From contig JACTVC010000015.1 of the NCBI GenBank assembly GCA_018417955.1, forward strand, positions 397,862 through 461,861: DNA of 64,000 bases, in the 5' to 3' direction. Shown in pieces: positions 11,542 to 25,205 of the stretch. The translations under genes were made by a program, and so were the position numbers. Source of the stretch: Laccaria trichodermophora. Its lineage: Eukaryota; Basidiomycota; Agaricomycetes; Agaricales; Hydnangiaceae. Under the pieces are notes generated by a model. It did no database searches. It saw only the letters and a list, made by a program, of their open reading frames with translations, and was not told the origin of the DNA. Numbering within the stretch: position 1 is the stretch's first letter; each line of letters opens with the position of its first letter.

Positions 11542-12990
11542 TCAAAAAAGAATTTGTAAACAGTTCGCCAGCGCAGTCCCCGTCGTACCATCAGACGTCC
11601 TCACCTCCCACCACCTCTCAGAATTATCCAAGACGTCAAACGTATCCCCTTTTTTGAATGACAACTCCTCCGGCTGATTGCGAGTCGTTCGATAGTCATA
11701 TAACGCCTCAGCTCGCAGGCCCACACACCCCGCCTTCTGCAAAAAGGTAGCAGACGCGTCCATCAAATTGTTCACCATCCGCACTTCCCACCAATCATCT
11801 TCGAGCAAGTCTGGTTCACCTCCTTTGACGGGTGACTCCTTCCCATCCCCATGCTGTATATCTATCGGGCGCTCTGGGCTCCGACGAGTTGGGGCTCGGT
11901 GGCATCGCTGTACGAAGTTGGAGGGTACGATCCCAGTTGACCCATCCGCCGCTTCGACCTCCCACCATTTAGCTGAGCTATCTATTATGTCAAATATGTC
12001 TCCTTTTTTGAACGACAGTTCGTTCGGATCATCAGGGGAGGCTTGGTAGGCGTATAGCGCCCGTGCCTGCCTATGCTGCACGGGAATTCAGATATCTTTA
12101 TAAATTTACCCCACATGCTCAAAGAGCACATACCTCTCCCGTGTCTAAAGCTAGTTCTGTGGATCGCGGTGGACGGATGAGTGCCATTGGCCGGGATTCA
12201 GACCTTCCAGTGAGTCTGAAGAAGGGATCGTCGTCGTCGTCCTTTATCAGATCATGACCGGTGATATCCTTAAACAATTTCATTGAAGCCATGTGAGCTT
12301 TATCAATCAATTCAGCACCTGAAAGGCGGTTTTTCAGAGTTGCGATAGTATGGGGAGGGGTGATGGAAGCAATCGAGATTCGGCCTAAAGAATTATCGGC
12401 TGTGTTGAAATGCTCAAGTGATTGGACCTCTCCGTCTTCGTCGTACACTCGATAATACACTAATTGATTCACAAGTGAGTGAGAGTTATCAAGTATTCAA
12501 TAGCAAATGCACTCACGGTAGGGCTCATCCAACGGCTCAATAAATTCCGTCTTCTCACTCTCCGCAACGAGAAAGTTGCACACTCTACCCGCTTTCGCAT
12601 CCAGTGGATCGATGACGAGCGCCATGGGCTCATACTTTGATAAGCCAGGTCCAGAATCTCTAAAGACGGAAAGAACAGTGGAGCCATCCATAGGAAATTG
12701 GCTCGACACGGAGGCAAATAGCTCCCTCTTCACTACATCTAAAAAACCCTCAACTTTCAGCACACATCGTGTAAAAGAGGCCACGGTATGAGGAGGTGTG
12801 ATTGACTTGACAGAGATACGGCCGAGATATTCGTTGTTCTTATATACGGATGTGACGGCCTCGATAGGGCCATCCGCGTTGTAGAGTCGATAATATACTG
12901 TTTTTCCAGAAGCATTGATCGAAAACTGATTGCTCGCGGAGACGAATGGGTGGACGCACCATAACGATTTGGATCAAGTGGTTCTACCAT
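11542..12990 (-). CDS. U5: double ubiquitin-like, multi-SH3 protein, intact
   Basis: Four exons (12990-12960, 12897-12517, 12459-12134, 12075-11542) join into 423 aa. Exon 1 encodes MVEPLDPNRY. Ubiquitin-like domain 1 (about residues 11-137) carries YYRLYNADGPI, ITPPHTVASFTRCVLKVEG and EPMALVIDP. Domain 2 (about 138-246) carries YYRVYDEDGEV, ITPPHTIATLKNRL and RPMALIRPP. The long last exon encodes an SH3 domain (ARALYAYQASPDDPNELSFK, KWWEV, GIVPSNF), a linker with a remnant WWEVR strand, and a second SH3 (AEALYDYRTTRNQPEELSF, RWWEV). The Tyr-rich ALYDY, the tryptophan pair and the PSN motif are standard SH3 ligand-groove residues. In the second SH3 PSN is replaced by ALAN, so ligand binding may be weakened. 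It is the best model of the SH3 branch. Confidence 0.72.
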
Positions 12991-13802
12991 ATCAACTTCG
13001 TTCCTCAGGGCAAAAGGCAAGAAGAAACGAAGAGATGTGCGAGTGGCTTGAGCGGCGCCAATGCCAACGTCAGGCGAACGCTTGGCTTAAATAAAGAATC
13101 CAAGGCTGTGCATCACCTGGAACGAGCGCTTAACGCATTGGCGCTCAAGATGAATCAGAGGACGCGCTCACAATATGCATCCCAACTTCCACCGCTTATC
13201 TGTTGGTAGAGGATAAAAAGCAGTCAGCTAAAAATTTGCAGTGAGCTACTTTTTTATCGCAGCTGGGATGTTGGAAATACCTCGCATTTAACATTTCCTT
13301 GAAGTCCTTCAGCCCGATCGAGGCGCAAGTGATGTTCATAAAGCTCGTCACAATACCCCATTTGCAAAACGTACGGAGCACGTTCTTGAAATGATCACCG
13401 TGATAATTCCCGGATTCCGTGCGAGATCTTGCGCCGTGGAATTACGTGATCTCGGAGTCTACTTTGCCCTCGTCCGATGTTGAAGAGGGCCTCATGACAA
13501 ACGCGTCGGTGCGAAGCAATTTGTTTCTGGTGGAGGGGGGACAGTGGAATCCCCGTTTTCAAAGTTTTTGTAGCAACCAGGTCACACGCCAAGCAAGGGG
13601 TATCTTATCTTATCGTGACTGTAACCGAGACAAGGTTTGAAATGCACTGCCATGACTATTTGCATGCTTCCGCTGTTTCTTCCCAATCCCCCTCTTGTGA
13701 ATAACTTAAAACCCATGTTATAAGTTAAATACCCTCCAAAACGAATACCACGCACTCGGGTCGAAACCAGTTGAACAAAATACCGTACTTCACGTCACCA
13801 AA

Positions 13803-15963
<2,161 letters not shown>

Positions 15964-16297
15964 GATGACTTTTCTTTTAACTCAGACGTACCCTTAGTTC
16001 CGTTTCGTGTTCCTGTCCCCATAGCTATATTTTGGCGACGTCAATATTCGTCACGTCGGCTTGGATGTTGGGTTCATAGAGAGAGAATAGGGATGAGCTT
16101 TTTTCTTTTTTGAAGTCTTTGGGTGGCATGTATGTAGTATCTGCTGGGACGTTCTTATTTACCTATTCATTTAATTTCCCCCCACATCCGAGTCGGGACA
16201 GAGGTGGGTTCGTTTTCGCTGACTAGCATTGTTTGAGCGTTGTGCTTTCCTTTCAACTTTCATTTTTACACCCGAGTACGCCTCATGGTACTCCGAG

Positions 16298-16570
16298 TCA
16301 TGGTTCAGTCTGTCGTTTTAGCCGCCCATCGCTATACGCACACTGGCATACCTGTACTTCCAGACTGTAGCAAATGATTGAAACCACATGCCAACCACAT
16401 GCACTGATAACTTCGTTCACCAGGATGGCGAGGCGAGCATGCTCCAAAGGAAATTCAAGATCGTGCGGCGTGGCTGAGGTATCCCAACAATACACACAGG
16501 CTGGCGCCGTCAGGTATAAGACTAAGAGCGCTGCGATACTCGGAAAACCAAGTATGACGTCATTCTGCAT
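16298..16570 (-). CDS. Possible small hydrophobic protein, fragment
   Basis: This is an open frame with a hydrophobic N-terminal stretch (FPSIAALLVLYLTAPACVY), which could be a membrane segment or signal anchor. It is followed by LEHARLAILVNEVISACG and HVVSII. A diverged copy lies on the minus strand at about 44720-44470 (LENACLDILVNK, HVVSI) just upstream of the FAD-monooxygenase gene. That argues for real coding sequence or a duplicated element. No family is recognised and the exon structure is unclear. Confidence 0.35.
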   Translation of the reverse strand: MQNDVILGFPSIAALLVLYLTAPACVYCWDTSATPHDLEFPLEHARLAILVNEVISACGWHVVSIICYSLEVQVCQCAYSDGRLKRQTEP

Positions 16571-17122
16571 CCTTTCAGCCCGATGATCAAATGGCGTCTG
16601 ATAACTTTCCGAATGTCACGGAGACATTCGTTTACCTTCTAGGTCCTTTCATCCATAGACTCCGTTACACCTTTCAAATAGTATTCACCCACAAACTAAT
16701 CTTCTACATTGATAGAAAAATGATCATTAAGTGCGCACTGCGCCAGTAATCGGCAGTGGAAGTCCACCGATAACCGTGTAAGTTCACGCACAATTGACAT
16801 TCGCCTCAAGGCCGATTTCAAAATGTTCCGATGTGCAGCATGCGCGCTTATATATGAACGTTCTTCGGAATGAGGCTTCTATCAAAGACGCCATATTCGG
16901 AGGTGTGGACCGGCACCCTGATCGAACAGCCATCCACCGCTCCCAGATTGGCAAGTACTTAGCACTCAGTGCCAACCCGTGTATTCTAGGTGTGTCCGTT
17001 TCCGTTCGATCTGTCATGTCCTTCTCTTTGTCGTGATTTAGTTCCCATTCTTGTGTACTTTTCGTCTTCCGAAAATGTATTTTCGGAACGATACCGAAAG
17101 GTGAAGTCTGCCCGAATTTCGT
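16571..17122. other. Intergenic, nothing recognised
   Basis: Only short conflicting frames occur and there are no repeats shared with other parts of the window. The right edge is the target site of the transposon at 17131. Confidence 0.45.
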
Positions 17123-17130
17123 CAGCTATT

Positions 17131-17925
17131 CAAGGGGGTGGCGGAACGTGGATCCCGAACACTGGCTGGGAGGGGGGGGTCCTGCCGAAGGCCGAAAAAA
17201 AAATAGTGACCTGATCGATTTTTGTCGCAAATTGAGCCTGAGCATCAGCCAATTGTCTGTTCTTCTTTCCTGAATGTGACTTACCACCTTAGCGCTTCAT
17301 ACCTCGTACTACTCCCAACTCCACCTTCAATGCCCTCATACACCATCAACGATGACGCCAGCCAGGTAATTCCGACATCTGCAATTGTGAAGAAAGTGTA
17401 GGCCGTCAGAACGCCCATCGAGGCCAGTGACTCGACGTGTAAATGATGAGGCGAGGGGCGATGGAACCTTTTTTCTCATTAAGTACTTGCAGCGTCTAGG
17501 CTGAATTTGAGGCTCCAAACAAGCTTCTGAAGTTTGTTCAAGGTCAATTTGAGGCTCTTGATGGCGAAAGCGTTGACAAAACCTCTTGATACGCCATGAA
17601 TGAATTTTTCTACGTGACAATTTTGCAAGTAAATACGCTGTTAACAGTCTGGGAAACTCACTGCGTTTGCTCAGGTATGTTCCTCCGTGAAAACCAGAGT
17701 ATCTTCAATTGTTATTTGAAAGTCGCGGCCCGGGTTTGTGAGTTCTCGGTTTAGGGTGCAGGATTTTTGAAATGCCGGACCATGGGACAAAATAACATTT
17801 AATAAAACATCGGAACTTGGAAAACATACCTTATATAGTAAGAGGTGGAGGGGGGGAGGTCAGCCAAATCCCCGAGAAAAAAATAGGGAGTGTTGGTACA
17901 TTTTCCACGTTCCGCCACCCCCTTG
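17131..17925. mobile_element. 795 bp hAT-like non-autonomous transposon
   Basis: The terminal inverted repeats are about 22 bp (CAAGGGGGTGGCGGAACGTG at the left, perfect complement at the right). They are bounded by an exact 8 bp target duplication, CAGCTATT, at 17123-17130 and 17926-17933. An 8 bp duplication with ends starting CA and a G run fits the hAT superfamily. No transposase frame is present inside, so it would need a helper in trans. The perfect duplication implies a fairly recent insertion. Confidence 0.8.
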
Positions 17926-17933
17926 CAGCTATT

Positions 17934-19547
17934 CAGAAACGCTAAGGCAGTATTCCCAAATTCCATATACTCGCTGACAGAAGAGAAGTTGGACCATGAG
18001 CGGTGGACAATCCCGCGTTGTTAACCTATAAAGGTTGGGTTTGAAGAAAGGAAGATAACAATATGCGTGAACCTAAGAAGTAAGTGAGGGCTCGAGTGGA
18101 ATAGGGAATATGGAGAAAGAGAAGGCCAGCGCCAAACGAATGAAGGTCGGAGGATAGAGAATCAAGAGAGAACACATATTGTTCATCCATAACGTAGCAC
18201 GTGGCGGCGACTGGTTTGCCTCCAGATACATTTGGCAGGAAGCGTTAGCGTCAGCGCCAGGTGCCGTGTTCCGTCTTTTTTTGGCTCTCCATCTACCGTG
18301 GGCGGCGATAGTATGCTTCCATACCGATACAGAGAATCCTCTCATGATCTAATTCTGAGCGGAGACTCGACCTGGCCTGAGGAGCTGTTTTCAGGTTGGT
18401 GAGACGACCTAAACGTCAGTGATGCTCAAAGTGCAACATAGAAAGGAGACGGGAACGAGAGGAAGGAAAAAACAGAGCTAGGAAATTCTAAAACCCATCA
18501 CTAAAGTCCATAACGGCAGGAAGAACGTGAGGGAACAAGCGAAGGCGGATGAACCACATACCAGATACGTAGACTCTAACCTCCGCCAAGTTATCTCATA
18601 GGTCCTGATCAGGAACCAGTGTCTCCCTCGAGTCCCAGATCCAAAATGTCGCATAGTTCGAATGAGTATAAACCTAAGCTCTACAGCAAGTGTGGACGAC
18701 GAAAAGGCGACTGCCCCCTAGGGACGAGTTGCTTGGACCTATCGCCGTGATGCGCTCGGAGATCGATGACAGGCTAAGGAGTAGATAGACGACTGATTAG
18801 AAGGGAGTGATAGGCCAAGAGAAGAAAAGAGACACGACCGCCGCCATGGCCAGTGAAGGTCTCACGTATTCGTTCGTTGCCCAGGTATGCGGCAGGTTGG
18901 GAGCGATATAGGCGCGACTAGCTTTCATTACCGATGGCGTCAATACCGAGTTCCTGGGGGCGGATTGGGGCAGCGAATGGACGGCTAAGAGGAAGGCTAC
19001 ACACCCTGATTCTGTACGAGCAATGGATGAACGATGAACGATGATCGATGACTTGCAACTTGGTGATGTGTTAGAGTTTCGCGTCCTTCACCGACAAAGG
19101 TAGAAGGACATAGGGCCGAGACAGGAAAGGGGAAACCTACGATGAATTCTAGGTTGGAGGAAGGACTAGTGTGGGAAGTATACATGTTCCACAATCGGAC
19201 CCAGCTCGGACCGACCTCGTTTTGATATGCGAGATCTATCGTGGTATGAAACATTTCCAGTTGACAGGAGTCGTGCTGCAGGCGTCCGGTCTGTGTGGCA
19301 CACTCCCATGACGTGCCTAAAGCCGATAACAGTAACACCGCCATATTCGATGTACAGAGTTCATTGGTGAACGCCAAATCTCGATCGTGCTGTACAAAGT
19401 TTCCGTGTTAAAACGAAAGCTGTACGCCAAGCGGCTCAAGCGCTTATCTCTTTGAGTCCCTTTATACGACCTTCAACTCAGCCAACTTCCACTAAACCTC
19501 TTTTTTGATTGACAAGCTTTAATCAACCTCTACAACATCTCGTCACC
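17934..19547. other. Gene-poor interval upstream of the TPR-CHAT gene
   Basis: Two minus-strand open stretches (18345-18073 and 19377-18997) lack recognisable motifs and could be chance frames or exons of an unknown gene. Composition is balanced, unlike the AT-rich island that starts further right. I see no repeat or RNA gene here. Confidence 0.35.
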
Positions 19548-22500
19548 ATGCCAGAGTCAAACGAACCAGATGTGCCTTCCATCCAAGAGCTAGGATCTCA
19601 TATCGTGGGAGCTCGTGTTGGTATCATGAATTAGAGAATATCTTTTGTGGTTGTTAACAATACTTATACAGACCCAAGGTGGAGAAAATGACCTTACTGA
19701 AGCCAGTGCACAGGAGAGCCCTCAACTGGTATGTCCTTTACTTCATTTGATGCATCGTGAATTGTGATATGCTAATGAAGAGCTCTGAGCAGGTCACAGA
19801 TTTTAGCCCAGCTGGATGCACAACAGGCATTGATAGGAACACCATTGGTACTGATGTAAGTAAATGATGTTGTGTCACTTCCCGAGATTGTGATTATAAT
19901 GACCTATCCTGCAGGAGTTTACTAACAATGGCAAGAACAATGTGTCTGAAATGAGTCAGCAAAGTGATCTCGATGAAGCCATTTCTCTGCATAGGCAAAC
20001 TCTTGAGCTCCAACTTCTGCCCCATCCTGACCGATCCAGCTTGCTCAACAATCTTGCTTCTGCACTGTGGACCCGATTTGAGCAGGGAGGTCAGCAAAGT
20101 GATCTTGGTGATCTTGATGAAGTGATTTCTCTGAACAGGCAAGCTCTTGAGCTCCAACTTCCACCCCATCCCAATCGATCCAGCTCTCTCAACAATCTTG
20201 CAAATGCACTGTCAGCCCGATTTAAGCAAGGAGGTCAGCAAAGTGATCTCAATGAAGCCATTTCTCTGCACAGGCAAGCTCTCAAGCTCCGACTTCCATC
20301 CCATCCCCTTCGATCTGACTCACTCAACAATCTGGCAAATGCACTGTTGACTCAATTTGAGCAAGGAGGTCAGCAAAGTGATCTTGATAAAGCCATTTCC
20401 CTGAACAGGCAAGCTCTTAAGCTCCGACAGCCACCCCATCCCCTTCGATCTGACTCACTCAACAATCTTGCAAATGCACTGTTGACTCGATTTAAGCAAG
20501 GAGGTCAGCAAAGTGATCTTGATAAAGCCATTTCCCTGAACAGGCAAGCTCTTAAGCTCCGACAGCCACCCCATCCCCTTCGATCTGACTCACTCAACAA
20601 TCTTGCAAATGCACTGTTGACTCACTTTGAGCAAGGAGGTCAGCAAAGTGATCTTGATAAAGCCATTTCTCTCCATAGGCAAGCTCTTAAGCTCCGACAG
20701 CCACCCCATCCCCTTCAATCTGACTCACTGAACAATCTTGCAAATGCACTATTGACTCAGTTTGAGCAAGGAGGTCAGCAAAGTGATCTTGATAAAGCCA
20801 TTTCTCTGCACAGGCAAGCTCTTAAGCTCCGACGGCCACCCCATCCCCTTCGATCTGACTCACTCAACAATCTTGCTTCTGCACTGTTGACTCAATTTGA
20901 GCAAGGAGGTCAACAAGGAGGTCAGCAAAGTGATCTTGATGAAGCCATTTCTCTGCACAGGCAAGCTCTTAAGCTCCAACTTCCATCCAATCCCAATCGA
21001 TCCAGCTTACTCAACAATCTTGCTTCTGCACTGTTGACTCAATTTGGGAAAGGAGGTCAGCAAAGTGATCTTGATGAAGTCATTTTTCTGCACAGGCAAG
21101 CTCTTGAGCTCCAGCTTCCACCCCATCCCCTTCAATCTGACTCACTCAACAATCTTGCAAATGCACTGTTGACCCAATTTAAGCAAGGAGGTCAGCAAAG
21201 TGATCTTAATGAAGCCATTTCTCTGCACAGGCAAGCTCTTGAGCTCCGACATCCACCTCATCCCCTTCAATCCACCTCACTTGACAATCTTGCTTCTGCA
21301 CTGTTAACTCGATTTGAGAAAGGAGGTCAGCAAAGTGATCTTGATGAAGTCATTTTTCTGCTCAGGCAAGCTCTTGAACTCAGGCTTCCACCCCATCCCC
21401 TTCGATCTGACTCACTCAACAATCTTGCAAATGCACTGTTGACTCGATTTGAGCAAGGAGGTCAGCAAAGTGATCTTGATGAAGCCATTTCTCTGCACAG
21501 GCAAGCTCTTAAGCTTCGACTTCCACCCCATCCTGACCGATCCAGCTCACTCCACAATCTTGCTTCTGCACTGGTGACTCAATTTAGGCAAGGAGGTCAA
21601 CAAGGAGGTCAGCAAAGTGATCTTGATGAAGCCATTTTTCTGCACAGGCAAGCTCTCAAGCTCCAACTTCCATCCAATCCCAATCAATCCAGTTTACTCA
21701 ACAATCTTGCTTCTGCACTGTTGACTCAATTTGAGAAAGGAGGTCAGCAAAGTGATCTTGATGAAGTCATTTTTCTGCACAGGCAAGCTCTTGAGCTCCG
21801 ACTTCCACCCCATCCCCTTCGATCTGACTCACTCAACAATCTTGCAAATACATTGCTGACTCAATTTGAGAAAGGAGGTCAACAAGGAGGTCAGCAAAGT
21901 GATCTTGATGAAGCCATTTCTCTGCACAGGCAAGCTATCAAGCTCCGACTTCCACCCCATCCTGACCGATCCAGCTCACTCCACAATCTTGCTTCTGCAC
22001 TGTTGACCCAATTTCAGCAAGGAAGTCAGCAATGCGATCTTGATGATGCAATGTCTCTATTCCTGACTGCTACCCAATACCCCTTCCAATCTCCATCTAA
22101 TCGCCTTCATGTTGCAAGAAGATGGATACATTGTGCAGAGAAAAATCAACATAGCTCTGCAATTGATGCTTATGAAGCTTCCATACAGGCTTTACCACAG
22201 GTAGCTGCTCTGAGCTTGGATGTAGCATCACGACAGAACACCATGACTGCAGGTAGTGATGGCTTAGCTCGAGATGCAGCTAGATGTGCTATTCGCTCTG
22301 GACATATTGACAAAGCCATTGAACTTCTAGAAGCAGGACAAAGTATCTTCTGGTCACAGGTCCTATCTCTCCGCTCGCCCTTTGATCAGCTCTACAAGAT
22401 TGCACCAGAATTGGCAGATAAACTACAAAATATTGCAACTCAGCTGGAGATTGGATCTCATCGTGATGTTTTTTCTGACATTTTGGACAACAGAAAGAAG

Positions 22501-23871
22501 TTATCTATAGACCAGGAAGCAGCCCGACTCAATCGCCTCAATGAAGAATGGGATCAATCTATTGACACAGTTAGGAAATTGAGTGGATTTGAGGACTTTC
22601 TGCACCCACCCTGTTTATCCTCACTCAAAGCAGCTGCATCAGAACATCCAGTTGTCATTCTCATCGCGAATGATGATGAAAGCCATTGCCTCATCATGAC
22701 GTCAACAATCACACATCACATCCCTCTTCCAAAGTTAGGCACTCCTAGGTTGAAGGAACTTGTTCAGATCATTCAGATAGCCTCTGGTGCTCAGTCACCA
22801 AAATCACGGTTGCTCATTGATCAAACCCAAGACATTGATATAATACTTCTGGGAGAAGAGCGAGCAGGGAGGGTTAGCAGCTCTAGATCTTCAGATGACA
22901 AGTTCAAATTTGTTTTGAGGGAGCTGTGGGACAAATTGGTGAAGCCAGTCATTAAATTTCTTGATATCAAGGTCAGACAATATATTTCTGCAGATGATGG
23001 TCCTACTTACAAAATATTATAGAAATCAGATGAAATGACTGTCCTGCAATGGTGCCCAACTGGTTATTTCACCTTCCTTCCCATCCATGCTGCAGGCTGC
23101 TATGATAACAAGCTAGCTATTGATTGTGCCCCAGATTACTTCATTTCTTCATACACTCCAACCATAGGGGCACTTCTGGCTTTGGATTCAGCTCCCACCA
23201 CCCAATCGTTCCAAATGATGGCTGTGATCCAGTCTAAAGGGCTGCCTTCCACAAGAAGGGAGCTAGAAAACATTCAGCGACATGTATCTTGTGAAGCTCT
23301 TGTTGAATTAGGAGTTCCTGGAGTACCTGCTGGAGTTGAAGCTGTTGCCTCCCGTCTTTCAAATGTGTCTATTGTTCACTTTGCATGCCATGGGAAACAA
23401 GATCCATTGAGCCCACTTGACAGTGGGCTCAAGCTTGATGACGGGCTACTCCGAATCTCAAGAATTATGAAGGAAAAGATTGCAAATGGATCACTTGCCT
23501 TTCTCTGTGCTTGTGAGACAGCTATGGGCAATCAAAATCTACCAGATGAGGCGATGAGCATAGGTGCAAGCTTGATCTTTTCTGGATTTCAGCGGGTTGT
23601 GGCTACTATGTGGTAGGTTGTTATTAGCATTGTTTCCATGGAAATAAATTCTGATGGTGTTAATTGGGCTAGGGAAATGATGGACAAAGACGGACCTACT
23701 ATTGTGGACACATTTTATAAAGAACTTTTCTCTGGTGGTCCTGATGGAAGACTGGCTCTTGAACCTGATATGACAAAGTCTGCCCTAGCCCTTCACCTTG
23801 CAGTCAAGGAACTCCGTTTGCAGGGTGTTTCATTCCATCGTTGGGTTCCCTTTATCCATATGGGCAAATAA
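19548..23871 (+). CDS. TPR-repeat CHAT-domain protein (caspase-like protease fold), intact
   Basis: Six exons (19548-19616, 19672-19728, 19793-19855, 19915-22971, 23023-23612, 23673-23871) give 1344 aa without a stop. After a 60-residue leader come 15 near-identical repeats of about 45 aa (QQSDLDEAISLHRQALELR, then HPLRSDSLNNLANALLT), typical of tetratricopeptide arrays in fungal CHAT proteins. A helical linker follows, then a C-terminal CHAT domain beginning LQWCPTGYFTFLPIHAAG. The expected catalytic pair is present: His in VHFACHGKQ (about 1205) and Cys in LCACETAMG (about 1246), so the protease could be active. In bacteria, TPR-CHAT proteins cleave partners after RNA or NLR-like triggers. 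Fungal members are numerous and largely uncharacterised; a role in cell death or defence is inference. No signal peptide is seen. Confidence 0.9.
19966..22060 (+). repeat. Coding minisatellite of about 135 bp units (15 TPR units)
   Basis: Units share long near-identical DNA stretches such as GGTCAGCAAAGTGATCTTGA. A higher-order pattern is visible. Units 7-9 and 12-14 share the same order: a unit with an extra GGQQGG spacer, then an SNPN unit, then a DEVIFL unit. This indicates block duplication by unequal exchange. Number and order of units should therefore vary between strains. Confidence 0.85.
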
Positions 23872-24720
23872 TATGATGGGTACAATATTCTGTACTGTAC
23901 ATTTCAACTTCATTTGGGATATTCTTCGTTTCTCTAAGGCTACCCTTGTTTGTCAAAAACTATGCCTACTTTTATTGGGAACTCTTTATACCCAGTGTAA
24001 ATTTATTTGCTATCATGCTATACTTCAGGCATTGTTTAAAAGACATCCTGAGTCTTCATGGATCAACTCAAAAGGATGGTAGCATTTTTCTTTCTTGCAG
24101 AAAAGAAGGACCAATGTTGTCAATACTTGTTTACTTCCAGAAAAACTCTGGGAATTAGCTTCTACAGACATCATGCAATGTTCATTTTAACATTTCTACC
24201 TACCTTTGTATTATACACACTACAAACATTGATAGGGAGTCATTTTACCTCATTCCAACAAATAGATTGAGTGAAAAATACATAAAATGGAGAACAAGTT
24301 CAATTTACCTTTTAGAGGAGAATATAAAATTTTCTGGCCCAGAGACTTTATGAAACTCATAAAAATATCAGGGAGATCCAGTGTTCAAAATATCTCTTCC
24401 TCAAGTTGTGAATTGCTTTTGGTAGGTTGCAGTCATTCAGAATTTCCCACTTTGTTACATCCCATTTTTGGCACTTGTCACTGTCAATTCCCTGCCTCAT
24501 CCTGAGTTTTCAATTTTTCATCCCCAGACTTGGTATGTACAATCTACACCTCCTTAGCTATACTTGATAGACCAGAGCTTAGTACTCAAAGTGTTTGATT
24601 CTTGTGTTATAGCACCAGCTTTGTCCAAAAAATTACTAGACAATCATTTTGTAGAGTTAGTGTATATTCGGTGACTCATTTAACACCTATAAATGTTAAT
24701 ATTTCTCCCTCATTCCTTGT
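23872..24720. other. AT-rich 3' flank of the CHAT gene
   Basis: This is low-complexity AT-rich sequence with few CpG. Only short frames without motifs are found. It marks the left part of the repeat island. Confidence 0.45.
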
Positions 24721-24721
24721 A

Positions 24722-25105
24722 TAGAGGCTGTATTCAATGCTCCTGCTTGGCTTCCAATAGTCAAGGGTGAAATTTTATCCTCCAACAGATTCAAGATTAT
24801 GAAGAAAGATTATACAAATAGTATGTTGCCCTGCAACAACTCAAGTAGCATTGGACGCTTTCCTGATTTTATTCAGCATACAACTATGAAGGGTACATGG
24901 TTACAAACTCTGCTGGCCGACATGGATGTAATTTACTAAAAAAATTATTTCAATTTCAATATATAACACATTCCTTGTCATAGTTGTGTTGTCTGGTGAG
25001 TGGATCTCTTGTTCAAGCAATATATTCTGAATAACTAGACACCACCTCATAGCCGCTGTCAAGCAGGTATAAGATCTGTGTAAGACCTTTATATGAGTCA
25101 CAACT
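24722..25105 (+). pseudogene. U6: relic of a U-family 3' end
   Basis: Only the TDG exon, the following exon and the 3' flank of a TDG-type member remain. They align along their length with U7 at 43895-44280, starting at GCTTGGCTTCCAATAGT. Most differences are CpG in U7 and TpG or CpA here, for example GGCGAAAT to GGTGAAAT and TGTCGCCC to TGTTGCCC. That is the mark of methylated-CpG decay. The ubiquitin-like exons are absent. Confidence 0.75.
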
Positions 25106-25116
25106 CAAGATTACTC

Positions 25117-25205
25117 ACCTCAGGCCTAGCACCTTGATGTGCTTCTGGGCCCTCAGAGGCCAATTCCTTGTCTGGGGGTAATTGGCCTGAGAGGGGGATC
25201 TTCCA
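25117..25205 (+). repeat. Dispersed repeat, copy 1
   Basis: A roughly 90 bp block starts ACTCACCTCAGGCCT and contains CAGAGGCCAATTC and GGTAATTGGCCT. It recurs in the same orientation at 26824-26912. It is probably the end of an unidentified element. The stretch from 25206 to 26275 holds no gene I can support: frames are short and lack recognisable motifs. Confidence 0.55.

Larger units (their letters stand above)
9415..13800. repeat. Two tandem 2.2 kb units carrying U4 and U5
   Basis: The segments 9.4-11.48 kb and 11.54-13.80 kb are direct copies. Beyond the genes, the upstream flanks also match. A stretch encoding YVISES and LMTNASV recurs at 11160-11240 and 13440-13515, and a block containing ATACCACGCACTCGGGTCGA recurs near 11430 and 13745. 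The second unit ends at the kinase promoter. No separate gene is supported in the 10699-11541 or 12991-13802 spacers. Confidence 0.7.

Noticed and set aside
19966..22060. Regular direct repeats resembling a CRISPR array
   Set aside because: Units are contiguous, about 135 bp, keep one open frame and encode TPR helices. There are no spacers.
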